The notes: generated by a model not told the origin, from the letters alone. A stretch of 64,000 nucleotides of DNA from Croceibacterium ferulae (GCF_003660445.1 NZ_QZVQ01000006.1:238350-302349); one strand, 5' to 3'; positions 25,839 through 34,969 are shown, numbered from the stretch's first letter. Translations and numbers: made by a program.

Positions 25839-27175
25839 GCGGCGGCGGCCTTCACCGCGGCGCAGATCGCATCCACCACCTGTTCCACCGCGCGGCCATC
25901 GTCGCCTTCCGCCATGACGCGGATCTTGGGCTCCGTACCCGACTTGCGGATCAGCACGCGTCCGCTGCCGGCCAGCCGCGCCTCGCCCTCGCGGATCGCC
26001 GCCTGCACCGCCGGCTCCGCCAGCGGGTCGCCCCCTGCATAGGTCACGTTCTTCAGCACCTGCGGCACGGGATCGAACAGATGCAGCAGGCGGCTGGCCT
26101 TCTGCCCGGTCTGCACCAGCGCACCCAGCACCTGCAGCGCGGCGATGCAGCCATCGCCGGTGGTGGCGTGATCGGTCAGGATCATGTGGCCCGACTGCTC
26201 GCCCCCGACATTGTAGCCGCCGCTGCGCATCGCCTCCAGCACATGGCGGTCGCCCACCTTGGTGCGGATCAGCTGCAGTTCGTGCCGGGCGAGCAGGCGC
26301 TCCAGGCCCAGATTGCTCATCACGGTGGCCACCACCCCGCCGCCGCGCAGGGTTCCGGCTTCCTGCAGGCGCAGGCCGATCAGCGCCATGATCTGGTCGC
26401 CATCCACCGGCACGCCCCGCTCGTCGATCACGATCAGCCGGTCGGCATCGCCATCCAGGGCGATGCCGATATCGGCCCGCTCCGCGATCACCCGCTGGCG
26501 GATCGCATCCAGGCTGGTGGAGCCGACGCCGTCATTGATGTTGAGGCCGTTGGGCGCGACGCCCATCGCCACCACGTCCGCGCCCAGTTCCCAGAAGGCC
26601 TCGGGCGCGACGGTGTAGGCGGCGCCATGGGCGCAATCGACCACGATCTTCAGCCCGTCCAGCCGCACATCGGATGGCAGCGACTGCTTGATCGCGTGGA
26701 TGTAGCGGCCCCGGGCATCCTCGATCCGGCGGGCACGGCCGATCGCGTCGCCGGTTGCCAGCGGCTGGTCCTCGGCCATTGCCGCCTCGATCGCGGCCTC
26801 GTCGGCATCGGACAGCTTGAAGCCGTCGGGACCGAACAGCTTGATGCCATTATCGGCATAGGGGTTGTGGCTGGCGGAGATCATCACGCCCAGATCGGCC
26901 CGCATCTCCCGCGCCAGCAGCGCCACGGCGGGGGTGGGCAGGGGGCCGGTCATGATCACGTCCATGCCCACGCTGGTGAAGCCGGCCGCCAGCGCGGTTT
27001 CCATCATGTAGCCGGACAGGCGCGTATCCTTGCCGATCACCACCCGGTGCCGATGGCTGCCGCGCAGGAAATGGCGGCCCGCCGCCTGCCCCACCTTCAT
27101 CGCGGTGGCCGCGTTCAGCAGCCCGCCATTGGCCCGCCCGCGAATACCGTCTGTCCCGAAATATACGCGTTCCAT
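25835..27175 (-). CDS. glmM: Phosphoglucosamine mutase
   Basis: GlmM interconverts glucosamine 6- and 1-phosphate for peptidoglycan and LPS precursors. The 446-residue protein has the active phosphoserine loop [17 protein letters not shown] at about residue 102, the metal loop [12 protein letters not shown], the sugar-binding [10 protein letters not shown] and the phosphate-binding [12 protein letters not shown]. First gene of the leftward operon with DUF1272 and thiD; its promoter must lie in the 84 bp before the divergent symporter gene. Confidence 0.97.
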   Translation of the reverse strand: MERVYFGTDGIRGRANGGLLNAATAMKVGQAAGRHFLRGSHRHRVVIGKDTRLSGYMMETALAAGFTSVGMDVIMTGPLPTPAVALLAREMRADLGVMISASHNPYADNGIKLFGPDGFKLSDADEAAIEAAMAEDQPLATGDAIGRARRIEDARGRYIHAIKQSLPSDVRLDGLKIVVDCAHGAAYTVAPEAFWELGADVVAMGVAPNGLNINDGVGSTSLDAIRQRVIAERADIGIALDGDADRLIVIDERGVPVDGDQIMALIGLRLQEAGTLRGGGVVATVMSNLGLERLLARHELQLIRTKVGDRHVLEAMRSGGYNVGGEQSGHMILTDHATTGDGCIAALQVLGALVQTGQKASRLLHLFDPVPQVLKNVTYAGGDPLAEPAVQAAIREGEARLAGSGRVLIRKSGTEPKIRVMAEGDDGRAVEQVVDAICAAVKAAAA

Positions 27176-27259
27176 GCCTGGCCGTGCTCAATAAGGTTGT
27201 TCTGCGATCCGCTGCCATGGCGCTTGCGCGGACCATTGTCACGCTTACAGGATGGGGGA

Positions 27260-28555
27260 ATGCCTGCCGAAGACGCCCCAGCGAACCCGACCGCACACGA
27301 ACCGGCTGCTCCGCAGACGGCGGAAGGGCCCATCCTGCGCCTGCCCGCCGGGTGGACCTTCGCCGCGCTGATCGGCGGCTGGGCCATCGGCTGGCTGCTG
27401 GCGGACAGCCCGGCGGCGGGGCCGCTGCAGGCGGTGGCCGGGCCGGTCGGCAGCATCTGGCTGAGCGCGTTGCAGATGACCATCATCCCGCTGGTCGCCG
27501 GCCTGCTGGTAACCGGCGTCACCGGCATGGTCGCCACCGCCCGGGTCGGCGCCACCGCCCGACGCACGCTGCTGGCTTTCTGGAGCGTGCTGGCGGGCGG
27601 CACGCTGATGGCGGCGCTGTTGACGCCGGTGTTGCTGGAGGCATTCCCCATCCCTGCGTCGGCCGGCGGCGCGCTGCTGGCCGGAGGGGTGTCGGCGCCG
27701 CAGGAAGTGCCCAGCATCGGCGACTTCTTCGAATCCCTGGTCACCCCCAACGTGGTGGCGGCGGCGGCGGACACCGCCATGCTGCCGCTGATCGTGTTCT
27801 TCGTGGCGCTGGCCTTCGCGATCACGCGCCTGCCAGCCGCCCGGCGCACGCCGCTGATCGACCTGTTTGCCGGGCTGGGCGATGCCATGCTGGTGATCAT
27901 CGGCTGGGTGCTGTGGCTGGCGCCGGTCGGCGTGCTGGCGCTGGCGATCGGCGTGGGCCTGCGCAGCGGCGGCGGCGCGCTGGCGGCGGTGGCGCATTAC
28001 ATCGTGGTCGTGTCCTCGATGGGGCTGATCGTCATGCTGGCCGGATACGTTCTGGCGGTCGCCGGCGGGCGGGTGCCACTGGTCCGCTTCGCCCGCGCGA
28101 TGATTCCCGCCCAGACGGTGGCGCTGTCGACCCAGAGCTCGCTCGCCAGCCTGCCCGCCATGCTGGGATCGTGCCGTGACCTGGGCCTGCGCGAGACGAG
28201 CGGCGACTTCGTACTGCCGCTGGCCGTCGCCCTGTTCCGCGCCACGGGGCCGGCGATGAACCTGGCGGTGGCGATCTATGTGGCGCATCTGGCGGGTGTG
28301 GAGCTGACGCCCGTGATGCTGGTGGCCGGCTTCGCCGTGGCGCTGCTGACCACGGTCGGTTCCGTCAGCCTGCCCGGCGCGGTCAGCTTCGTCACCGCGA
28401 TCGGCCCGATCGCGATCACGATGGGTGTGCCGGTGGAGCCGTTGGCCCTGCTGGTGGCGGTGGAAATGGTGCCGGACCTGATCCGCACGATCGGCAATGT
28501 CACCATGAACGTGGCGGTCACCGCTTTCGTCGACCGGTCGGACCGGGACCGCTAG
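27260..28555 (+). CDS. Dicarboxylate/amino acid:cation symporter (DAACS), first copy
   Basis: A 431-residue inner-membrane carrier of the GltP/DctA (DAACS) type. About eight helices and two re-entrant loops are expected. Recognisable pieces are LSALQMTIIPLVAGLLVTGV, the serine-rich loop STQSSLASLPAMLG and the substrate-site helix VEMVPDLIRTIGNVTMNV. The Asn-rich NQNGT motif of typical members is replaced here by TGPAMNLAV, so specificity is uncertain. ATG 27260 was chosen because AGGATGGGGGA precedes it. It shares 4 bp with the convergent gene. Confidence 0.85.
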   Translation: MPAEDAPANPTAHEPAAPQTAEGPILRLPAGWTFAALIGGWAIGWLLADSPAAGPLQAVAGPVGSIWLSALQMTIIPLVAGLLVTGVTGMVATARVGATARRTLLAFWSVLAGGTLMAALLTPVLLEAFPIPASAGGALLAGGVSAPQEVPSIGDFFESLVTPNVVAAAADTAMLPLIVFFVALAFAITRLPAARRTPLIDLFAGLGDAMLVIIGWVLWLAPVGVLALAIGVGLRSGGGALAAVAHYIVVVSSMGLIVMLAGYVLAVAGGRVPLVRFARAMIPAQTVALSTQSSLASLPAMLGSCRDLGLRETSGDFVLPLAVALFRATGPAMNLAVAIYVAHLAGVELTPVMLVAGFAVALLTTVGSVSLPGAVSFVTAIGPIAITMGVPVEPLALLVAVEMVPDLIRTIGNVTMNVAVTAFVDRSDRDR

Positions 28556-29730
28556 CCGTTCTCGTCCAGCGGCGGCACCGTTGTGGCGAATAGCGGCTCG
28601 CCGAACAGGAAGCCCACGATGTTGGGCCGGCCCAGATGGTCGAACAGCGCCGTCAGCGCCAGCAGGATGGGGACGGACAGCAGCGCCCCGAAGACGCCCC
28701 AGATCCATGTGAAGTAGCTCAGTGCCAGCAGGATCATCACCGGGTTCATGGTGAAGCGCGCGCCCAGGATCGCCGGCGTCACCACATTGGCCTCCACCGC
28801 ATGCAGCCCCAGATAGGCGGCGGCGGGGATCATCCCGACCAACGGCGCTTCCGCCGTGCCCAGGCCAAACAGGCTGAGCAGCGCCACCATCGCCAGCGGG
28901 CCGATATAGGGGATGAAGTTCAGCAGCGTGGCGAGGCCGCCCCACATCACCGGCGCGCCCAGGCCCAGGGTCCAGGCGCCCAGCGCAACCACCACGCCGA
29001 CACCCAGATTGATGATGGACACGGTCAGGATATAGGCTGCAACCCTGTCCTGCACGTCGCGCATCACCCGCGCGGCCTTCAGGCTGGCGCCGAAATGCTG
29101 GCGGTCCAGCAGCAGGCGGCGGCGCAGGCGCACGCGCGCCTCGATCATGAAGAACGCCATCAGGAAGGTCAGCAGCACCTCCAGCAGCACGGAGGGCGTG
29201 GCAAAGGCGACCTCCTCCAGCATGGACGGGCCAGCCAGCACCACCTGCTCGCCCTCCGTTTCGCCGATGATGCGTGCGATCCGGTCGTTCAGCCGCCCGA
29301 CCCAGACCAGATTGCCCTGGAAGTGGCGGAAATGCTCGCCCACCCGCTCCACCATGGCAGGTGCGGCCTCGAACAGGGACATGGCCGGGCGCAGCACGGC
29401 GGTCAGTGCGGTGGCGACCACGGCGAAGAACAGCAGCAGCGCGGCGAAGCTGGCCAGCGGATTGGGCAGGCCGAACAGCGCCAGCCGGTCCGCCACGGGC
29501 GAGAGCACGATGGTCAGCATGATGGCCGTGACCAGCGGCAGGAATACCACCGATCCGATCGACAGCACGAAAGGCAGCGCCAGGAACAGCCCCGTGGCGA
29601 GCAGCACCACCAATGCGGAGATCAGCCGCAATTCCTGCGCGGCGAAGGTCATGCGGTTGCCGCTGCCATCGCCATCCGCGGCCGGCGGCGCTGCCGGCCC
29701 GGGCGGCAGATGCGGATCGGTGCCGATCAT
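28552..29730 (-). CDS. AI-2E family (PerM/TqsA-like) membrane transporter
   Basis: A 392-residue polytopic membrane protein of the AI-2E exporter superfamily. Hydrophobic segments occur near residues 35-85, 90-115 and in the C-terminal half. Family landmarks include LATLLNFIPYIGPLAMVAL, AYLGLHAVEANVVTPAILG and NPVMILLALSYFTWIWG. Members move signals, ions or metabolites; the substrate cannot be stated. It is followed on the same strand by no gene, and ecfG ends 20 bp upstream of its start. Confidence 0.85.
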   Translation of the reverse strand: MIGTDPHLPPGPAAPPAADGDGSGNRMTFAAQELRLISALVVLLATGLFLALPFVLSIGSVVFLPLVTAIMLTIVLSPVADRLALFGLPNPLASFAALLLFFAVVATALTAVLRPAMSLFEAAPAMVERVGEHFRHFQGNLVWVGRLNDRIARIIGETEGEQVVLAGPSMLEEVAFATPSVLLEVLLTFLMAFFMIEARVRLRRRLLLDRQHFGASLKAARVMRDVQDRVAAYILTVSIINLGVGVVVALGAWTLGLGAPVMWGGLATLLNFIPYIGPLAMVALLSLFGLGTAEAPLVGMIPAAAYLGLHAVEANVVTPAILGARFTMNPVMILLALSYFTWIWGVFGALLSVPILLALTALFDHLGRPNIVGFLFGEPLFATTVPPLDENG

Positions 29731-29749
29731 GCCGCCCTGTGTCCTGTCG

Positions 29750-30379
29750 CTACTTGGTGGGAACGGCGTGGCCGCGCCCGGCGGCGACCTCGTCCAGTTC
29801 TTCCAGGATCGCGCGATGTGCGATCGGATCGCTCACCGACCGGTCGGGAATGGCGCCATCCTCGATCATCGCGGTCAGCGCGGCGCGGGCGCGGCCCACG
29901 CGGCTCTTGATCGTGCCCACCGCACAGCCGCAGATGGAGGCTGCCTCTTCATAGGAAAAGCCGCCCGCACCCACCAGCAGCAGCGCCTCGCGCCGTTCCG
30001 GCGGCAGGGTCAGCAGCGCCCGGTGCATGTCGGACAGATGGATTGGTTCCTCCTGACCCGCAGGGGCGGTCAGGATGCGTTCGGCCGCGGTCTCGTCATA
30101 TTCGCCGCGGAAGCGGTTGCGGCGCATGTCGGTGAGATAGGCGTTGCGCAGGATCACGAAGGTCCAGGCGCGCATGGATGTGCCCGGCTCGAACCGGTCC
30201 TGCGCGGCCCACGCCTTCAGCAGGGTCTCCTGCACCAGATCGTCGGCCATGTCGGGCCGGCCGCACAGGCCGCGGGCAAAGGCGCGCAGATGCGGAACCA
30301 CGCCCGTCAGGTCGCGCTTGAAGGCACGCTTGTCATCGGCGCTGCGCTGCGGCGGCGCCGGCCTGTCCAGTGTGCTCAT
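29750..30379 (-). CDS. ecfG: EcfG-type RNA polymerase sigma factor (general stress response)
   Basis: The master sigma factor of the alphaproteobacterial general stress response. The 209-residue protein contains region 2 (MADDLVQETLLKAWAAQDRF, then MRAWTFVILRNAYLTDMRRN) and region 4 (LLTLPPERREALLLV, FSYEEAASICGCAVGTIKSR). The start overlaps the nepR stop by 4 bases (ATGA), which is the usual nepR-ecfG coupling. The operon is preceded by a perfect EcfG-type promoter, so it is predicted to amplify itself. Confidence 0.94.
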   Translation of the reverse strand: MSTLDRPAPPQRSADDKRAFKRDLTGVVPHLRAFARGLCGRPDMADDLVQETLLKAWAAQDRFEPGTSMRAWTFVILRNAYLTDMRRNRFRGEYDETAAERILTAPAGQEEPIHLSDMHRALLTLPPERREALLLVGAGGFSYEEAASICGCAVGTIKSRVGRARAALTAMIEDGAIPDRSVSDPIAHRAILEELDEVAAGRGHAVPTK

Positions 30380-30576
30380 CTGCCGGCATCATCCAGCTTG
30401 GAAAGCAGGTCCATGAAACTGTCGGGAATGGGTTCCTCCACCACCTGGTCGTACAGGCGCTTCAGGCCGGACGCCCATTCCGGCCCCGTCCCATTATTGT
30501 TCGATACAATGCGTGTGGCCGCCTGTGTCGCGGCCTGGCCCGCCGCCAGCGGACCCTTCTTCTCAGCGCCAACCAT
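30376..30576 (-). CDS. nepR: NepR anti-sigma factor
   Basis: A 66-residue protein that holds EcfG inactive until phosphorylated PhyR captures it. The core EWASGLKRLYDQVVEEPIPD, followed by SFMDLLSKL, is the NepR helix pair contacting sigma regions 2 and 4. It overlaps ecfG by 4 bases. PhyR itself is not in this window, an unusual separation since phyR often lies in the same locus. Confidence 0.92.
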   Translation of the reverse strand: MVGAEKKGPLAAGQAATQAATRIVSNNNGTGPEWASGLKRLYDQVVEEPIPDSFMDLLSKLDDAGR

Positions 30577-30697
30577 GCTCTTTATTCACCCGCCCCAGCC
30601 AAAGGATCAACCCCAGTGCCCCGCAAGCCTGCCGCACCGGCCAGATGGCAGGCAGGCGCAGGCCCCATCAGCGGACAAAACTTTCCGCTGACGGTCT

Positions 30698-30722
30698 GGA
30701 ACGGAATGGTACCGATCCGGTT
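30698..30722 (+). promoter_or_regulatory. EcfG-type promoter toward the sensor kinase
   Basis: GGAAC (30698-30702), a 16-bp spacer and GGTT (30719-30722) match the EcfG consensus GGAAC-N16/17-CGTT with one change in the -10 box. It points at the kinase gene, whose start is about 97 bp downstream. Confidence 0.55.
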
Positions 30723-30724
30723 CC
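30700..30724 (-). promoter_or_regulatory. EcfG-type promoter of nepR-ecfG
   Basis: On this strand GGAAC (30724-30720), a 16-bp spacer and CGTT (30703-30700) match the alphaproteobacterial EcfG consensus exactly. It would give nepR-ecfG a leader of about 120 nt. It overlaps the rightward promoter almost completely. Confidence 0.75.
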
Positions 30725-30818
30725 CATACCCGTCGGGATGCCTGCAAGCCGAATGCTTGGGGCCCGTACCATCCCGCAGCTTTGACAGGCGGCTTGCAAG
30801 GATTGCCAACGCGGTGCG

Positions 30819-32582
30819 ATGATCGGTTTGTGGAACAGCGCCATCGCGGACCTGCAGAAGCGGCTCGGCTTCGGGGGTGACACCCGGACGTCGCTGCTGT
30901 CGTCGCATACGCGTCGGCAGGCGGCGCGACGCTGGTTGATCCGTTTTCCGCGGGCAGTGCCGCTGGCCATCTTCCTGCTGATCGGCACCATCACCTTCAT
31001 CGCCGTCGTTTCAGTCCAGCGGGGCGAGGACGGCCGTGCCGCGGCGCAACTGCGCGTGCGCGCCAGCAGCATCGCGGCAGCGCTGGAACGGCGGGCCAAT
31101 GCCAGCAGCGCCTATCTGCGCGCCGGCGCGGCCCTGATGGCGAGCATGGAGGATGCCGCTTCCGCCCAGCGGTTCCGCCGCTTCGTCAGCGAATTGCGGC
31201 TGGATGCCGATTACCGCGGGGCCGAGGGCATCGGCTGGGCACAAGTGGTGCGCCGACAGGACATCCCGCAGTTCCAGCAGATGCTGGCGATGCAGACGCC
31301 CGGCGCCACCGGCATCACTCCGCCACTGGCCTATGACCAGACCTTTGCCATCCCCGTGACGTTCCTGCAGCCCGATACCGAACGCAACCGGCGTGCGCTG
31401 GGCTTCGACATGTATTCCGACCCGATCCGCCGTGTCGCCATGCTGGAGGCGGAGCGGACCGCCCGGCCGACCGCCACCGACAAGGTCGTGCTGCGGCAGG
31501 AGCAGGCCGGATCGAGCGCCCCCGGCTTCCTGATCTACATGCCCGTCTTCGAAGGAACGGTGGGCGGGCGCCGTCTGCGCGGCTTCATCTACAGCCCGTT
31601 CAATGCCGAGGATTTCCTGGAAAGCGCGCTGGAGATGGAGGATGCCGGGATCACCAGCGTGCGGCTGTATGACGGGACCGCCGCGCCCGATCGGCTGCTG
31701 GCCAGCAGCGGCCCGACCGACGATGAAGGGGAGATGGTCACCGAACTGATGTCCATCGCCAACAATTCGTGGGTGCTGCAGGTCAGCGCGGCGAAGGAGC
31801 GCGGCCTGTCCGTCCTGTCCATGGTGACCATCATCTTCGGCCTGGTGATCGCCACGATGCTGGTGCAGCTGGTGCGGCTGCTGACGAAGCAGGCACTGGA
31901 GGACGAGACGCGGCTGCAATGGTTCGAGGAACAGTCCTCCATCCGCATGTCGCTGACGCGGGAGCTGAACCACCGGGTCAAGAACACGCTGGCCAATGTG
32001 CTGTCCATCATCGCGCTGACCCGCCGCCGCGCGACGCAGCTGAACGACTTCGCGGACGGGCTGGACGGCCGTATCCGCGCGCTGTCCGCCACGCATGATC
32101 TGCTGACGCAGTCCGAATGGGGCACCACGCCCGTGCGCGCGGTGATGGAGGCGGAACTGTTGCCCTATGCCGATGCCAGCGATCACGAGATCGACCTGGC
32201 CGGGCCCGATGTTGCGCTGGCGCCGAACGAAGCGCTGTCGCTCGGCCTCGCCACCCACGAACTGGCGACCAATGCCGCCAAATATGGCGCGCTCAGCCAG
32301 GCTGGCGGCAAGGTGACGCTGCACTGGCGGCTGATTTCCGAATCGCTGATCCGCATCGACTGGCAGGAGAGCGGCGGTCCGCCCGTTCCGCAGCAACGCA
32401 ATCGCGGCTTCGGCTCCGACCTGATCGAGCGGATCGTGGCGGCGGAGCTGAAGAATCCGGTCAAGCTGACCTTCGATCCCGCCGGCGTGCGCTGCATGCT
32501 GACCATCCCCGTGCGCCAGCCTACGGAATTCGCCATGCGCGCGGCACGTGCGATGCGCTCCCAGGCGCGCGCCAACGGCTGA
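30819..32582 (+). CDS. CHASE-domain sensor histidine kinase (HWE/HisKA_2 type)
   Basis: A 587-residue membrane kinase, probably feeding the PhyR-NepR-EcfG switch. A first transmembrane helix lies near residues 45-66 (LAIFLLIGTITFIAVVSV). An extracytoplasmic CHASE domain spans about 90-270 (GAEGIGWAQVVRR, ALGFDMYSDPIRRVAMLEAE). A second helix lies near 325-350 (MVTIIFGLVIATMLVQLV). The dimerisation helix has the phospho-acceptor His385 in RELNHRVKNTLANVLSI. The ATPase domain includes LATHELATNAAKYGALS and RGFGSDLIERIV. Kinases of this class (PhyK, PhyT, LovK) activate PhyR in other alphaproteobacteria. Its position opposite nepR-ecfG supports that role. Confidence 0.9.
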   Translation: MIGLWNSAIADLQKRLGFGGDTRTSLLSSHTRRQAARRWLIRFPRAVPLAIFLLIGTITFIAVVSVQRGEDGRAAAQLRVRASSIAAALERRANASSAYLRAGAALMASMEDAASAQRFRRFVSELRLDADYRGAEGIGWAQVVRRQDIPQFQQMLAMQTPGATGITPPLAYDQTFAIPVTFLQPDTERNRRALGFDMYSDPIRRVAMLEAERTARPTATDKVVLRQEQAGSSAPGFLIYMPVFEGTVGGRRLRGFIYSPFNAEDFLESALEMEDAGITSVRLYDGTAAPDRLLASSGPTDDEGEMVTELMSIANNSWVLQVSAAKERGLSVLSMVTIIFGLVIATMLVQLVRLLTKQALEDETRLQWFEEQSSIRMSLTRELNHRVKNTLANVLSIIALTRRRATQLNDFADGLDGRIRALSATHDLLTQSEWGTTPVRAVMEAELLPYADASDHEIDLAGPDVALAPNEALSLGLATHELATNAAKYGALSQAGGKVTLHWRLISESLIRIDWQESGGPPVPQQRNRGFGSDLIERIVAAELKNPVKLTFDPAGVRCMLTIPVRQPTEFAMRAARAMRSQARANG

Positions 32583-32626
32583 CCGGCTGGACCTGCCATA
32601 CCCTGCCGGATAGAGCATCGCCGGTG

Positions 32627-33403
32627 ATGCACCTGATCTTGCGCCCGAAAGGCGCCGCGCAGACACTGGCGATCCTGCTGGCGGCCATGCTCGGCCTGCT
32701 GCTGGCGGCGTGCTCTGCTCCGGCGGACGGCGGTCCGACGGTCCTGGCGGCCGCCAGCCTGCAAGAGGCGCTGTCCGATGCCGGCAAAGCCTGGACTGCC
32801 GCCGGGCACCCCGCGCCGCGTCTGTCCTTCGCGGGCTCCAGCGCCCTTGCGCGGCAGGTGGAGGCGGGCGCCCCGGCGGACCTGTTCATCTCCGCGGACG
32901 AGCAATGGATGGACTACCTGGCCGAACGCGGCCTGCTGCGGCCCGGTACGCGGCGCCTGATCGCCACCGGCGATCTGGTGCTGGTGGCGCCGCTGTCCAG
33001 CGATGCCGCGGGGATCACGGCGCTGAACCAGGGGCGGCTCGCCCTGGCGGACCCCGATGCGGTGCCTGCCGGCCGCTATGCCAAGGCGGCGTTGCAGAAT
33101 CTCGACCTGTGGGCCGGTGTCGCATCGCGCGTCGTGCCAGCGGAGAATGTCCGCGCGGCGCTGGCGCTGTTGGAGCGGGGGGAGGTGCCGCTGGCCATCG
33201 TCTATGCAAGCGATGCGCGCGTGTCCTCCGCGGTCAAGGTGATCCACCGCTTCGCCGCCGCCGACCATCCGGCCATCCGCTATCCGGCGGCCGTGCTGGA
33301 GACGGCCACTCACCCGGACGCCGCGGCCTTCCTGGATTTCCTGGGCTCGCCCGAAGGCCAGCGCATCCTGGCCGCGCGCGGTTTCGGGCCGGCGGGCGGA
33401 TAG
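32627..33403 (+). CDS. modA: Molybdate ABC transporter, periplasmic binding protein
   Basis: ModA captures molybdate (or tungstate) and passes it to ModB. The 258-residue precursor starts with a leader ending in a lipobox (LLLAAC), so it may be membrane anchored. The ModA fold shows AAASLQEALSDAGKAW, LSFAGSSALARQVEAGAPAD, LFISADEQWMDYL and YASDARVSSAVKVIHRF. ATG 32627 is preceded by a weak ribosome site; GTG 32624 is adjacent. It ends 1 bp before the modB start. Confidence 0.95.
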   Translation: MHLILRPKGAAQTLAILLAAMLGLLLAACSAPADGGPTVLAAASLQEALSDAGKAWTAAGHPAPRLSFAGSSALARQVEAGAPADLFISADEQWMDYLAERGLLRPGTRRLIATGDLVLVAPLSSDAAGITALNQGRLALADPDAVPAGRYAKAALQNLDLWAGVASRVVPAENVRAALALLERGEVPLAIVYASDARVSSAVKVIHRFAAADHPAIRYPAAVLETATHPDAAAFLDFLGSPEGQRILAARGFGPAGG

Positions 33404-33404
33404 G

Positions 33405-34100
33405 TTGGGCCTGACTGCCGCCGAATGGACGGTGATCGGCCTGTCGCTGCGCGTCAGCCTGACCGCCGTGGCGCTGACCCTGCCGGTCGCCTGGCTGCTG
33501 GCCTGGGTGCTCGCCCGCCGGCGCTTTCCCGGCAGCGTGCTGCTGGACGCGCTGGTCCATCTGCCGCTGGTGGTCCCCCCGGTGGTGACCGGCTGGCTGT
33601 TGCTGCTGCTGTTCGGCCGGGCCGGGCCGATCGGCGGTTGGCTGGAGGCGACCTTCGGCATCAGCCTGGTGTTCCGCTGGACCGGCGCGGCGCTGGCGGC
33701 CGCGATCATGGCGCTGCCGCTGATGGTGCGCGCCATGCGCCTGTCGATCGAGGCGGTTGACCGGCGGCTGGTGGAAGCCGCGCGGACGCTTGGCGCCTCG
33801 CCTCTGCGGGCGCTGCTCACGATCACCCTGCCGCTCAGCGCACCCGGCATCGCTGCGGGCACGATGCTGGGCTTCGCGCGCAGCCTGGGTGAATTCGGCG
33901 CCACCATCACCTTTGCCAGCAATATTGCGGGCGAGACGCGCACCCTGCCGCTGGCCATCTATACCGGGCTGCAACTGCCCGGCGGCGACGGGGCCGTGGC
34001 GCGGCTGGCGACCATCTCCATCATTCTGTCGGTCGGTGCGCTGGTTGCGTCCGAATGGCTGGTGCGGCGCGGCGGCAACGGGCAGGCCCATGCGCTTTGA
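33405..34100 (+). CDS. modB: Molybdate ABC transporter permease
   Basis: The 231-residue inner-membrane subunit forms the molybdate channel. Five to six helices are expected. PLVVPPVVTGWLLLLLFG and the cytoplasmic coupling loop EAARTLGASPLRALLTITLP, followed by GFARSLGEFGATI, are typical of ModB. The start is TTG at 33405; no ATG or GTG fits the family N-terminus. The 3' end overlaps modC by 11 bp. Confidence 0.94.
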   Translation: MGLTAAEWTVIGLSLRVSLTAVALTLPVAWLLAWVLARRRFPGSVLLDALVHLPLVVPPVVTGWLLLLLFGRAGPIGGWLEATFGISLVFRWTGAALAAAIMALPLMVRAMRLSIEAVDRRLVEAARTLGASPLRALLTITLPLSAPGIAAGTMLGFARSLGEFGATITFASNIAGETRTLPLAIYTGLQLPGGDGAVARLATISIILSVGALVASEWLVRRGGNGQAHAL

Positions 34101-34743
34101 CGTCACGCTCCGTCACCCGTTCGGCGCACTCAGTTCCGGCATCCGCCTGCACTCCGACGCGGCGCTCTGCGCCATCACCGGGCCGTCCGGTACCGGCAAG
34201 ACGACGATCGCCCACTGCATTGCCGGGCTGCGGCGCCCGGCGGCGGGGCGCATCGTGGTGGACGGGGCGGTGCTGTTCGACAGCGATGCCGGCATCGACC
34301 TGCCTGCCCATCGCCGCCGCGCCGGCTATGTGTTCCAGGATGCCCGGCTGTTCCCGCATCTGAGCGTGGCGGGCAATCTTGCCTATGGCGAGCGGCTCGC
34401 CCGCGCTGGCGATGGCTGGATCGGCCGGGCGGAGGTCGTGGAGCTGCTCGGCATCGGGCATCTGCTGGACCGCCGGCCTGCCACCCTGTCGGGCGGGGAG
34501 GTGCGCCGCGTGGCGATCGGCCGCGCGCTGCTGAGTGCCCCGCGCTTCCTGCTGCTGGACGAACCGACCGCATCGCTGGATGGCGCGCGGGTGACGGCGC
34601 TGCTTGCCTTGATAGAGCGTATCCGCGATACCCTGCCCGTACCGATCCTGCTGATCAGCCATGCCGCGGCGGAGGTGGAGCGGCTGGCCGGGCATGTGCT
34701 GGATCTGGCTCCCGCGCTTGACTCCCGCGCCCCCTTTGCGTAA
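34090..34743 (+). CDS. modC: Molybdate ABC transporter ATPase, short form
   Basis: ModC powers molybdate import. The 217-residue chain contains Walker [13 protein letters not shown], the Q-loop [14 protein letters not shown], signature [15 protein letters not shown], Walker [14 protein letters not shown] and the switch His in ISHAAAEVE. Usual ModC proteins have about 350 residues, with a C-terminal TOBE/Mop domain that binds molybdate and trans-inhibits transport. That domain is entirely absent here, and the stop is genuine as the rpmH leader follows. Confidence 0.93.
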   Translation: MRFDVTLRHPFGALSSGIRLHSDAALCAITGPSGTGKTTIAHCIAGLRRPAAGRIVVDGAVLFDSDAGIDLPAHRRRAGYVFQDARLFPHLSVAGNLAYGERLARAGDGWIGRAEVVELLGIGHLLDRRPATLSGGEVRRVAIGRALLSAPRFLLLDEPTASLDGARVTALLALIERIRDTLPVPILLISHAAAEVERLAGHVLDLAPALDSRAPFA

Positions 34744-34759
34744 CCGCCCGCGCCTGTCC

Positions 34760-34781
34760 GGCCGCCATCCGTTTGGCGGCC
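34760..34781 (+). terminator. Hairpin after modC
   Basis: GGCCGCC and GGCGGCC pair over an 8-base loop 17 bp after the modC stop. There is only a delayed TTTT, so it is a weak intrinsic or Rho-assisted terminator before rpmH. Confidence 0.45.
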
Positions 34782-34814
34782 CCCAGCTGTTTTGCAAGAT
34801 CGGGATTACTTGAG

Positions 34815-34949
34815 ATGAAGCGCACTTTCCAGCCGAGCAACCTTGTGCGTGCGCGCCGTCACGGCTTCTTCGCACGCAAGGCGACCCCTGGTGGCCGCAA
34901 GATCCTGGCCGCCCGCCGCCGCCGCGGCCGCAAGGTTCTCTGCGCCTGA
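34815..34949 (+). CDS. rpmH: 50S ribosomal protein L34
   Basis: A 44-residue basic ribosomal protein. [20 protein letters not shown] is nearly invariant in bacterial L34, and the Arg/Lys-rich tail [15 protein letters not shown] is typical. It heads the classic rpmH-rnpA-yidD-yidC-engB cluster. Two extra residues (CA) follow the usual KVL end. Confidence 0.97.
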   Translation: MKRTFQPSNLVRARRHGFFARKATPGGRKILAARRRRGRKVLCA

Positions 34950-34969
34950 ACGGGGGCGAGCGGGGCGAT

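Noticed and set aside
26081..27259. Long upstream extension of the DAACS symporter frame
   Set aside because: The extension is antisense to glmM and has no membrane or domain features; the ribosome site supports ATG 27260.
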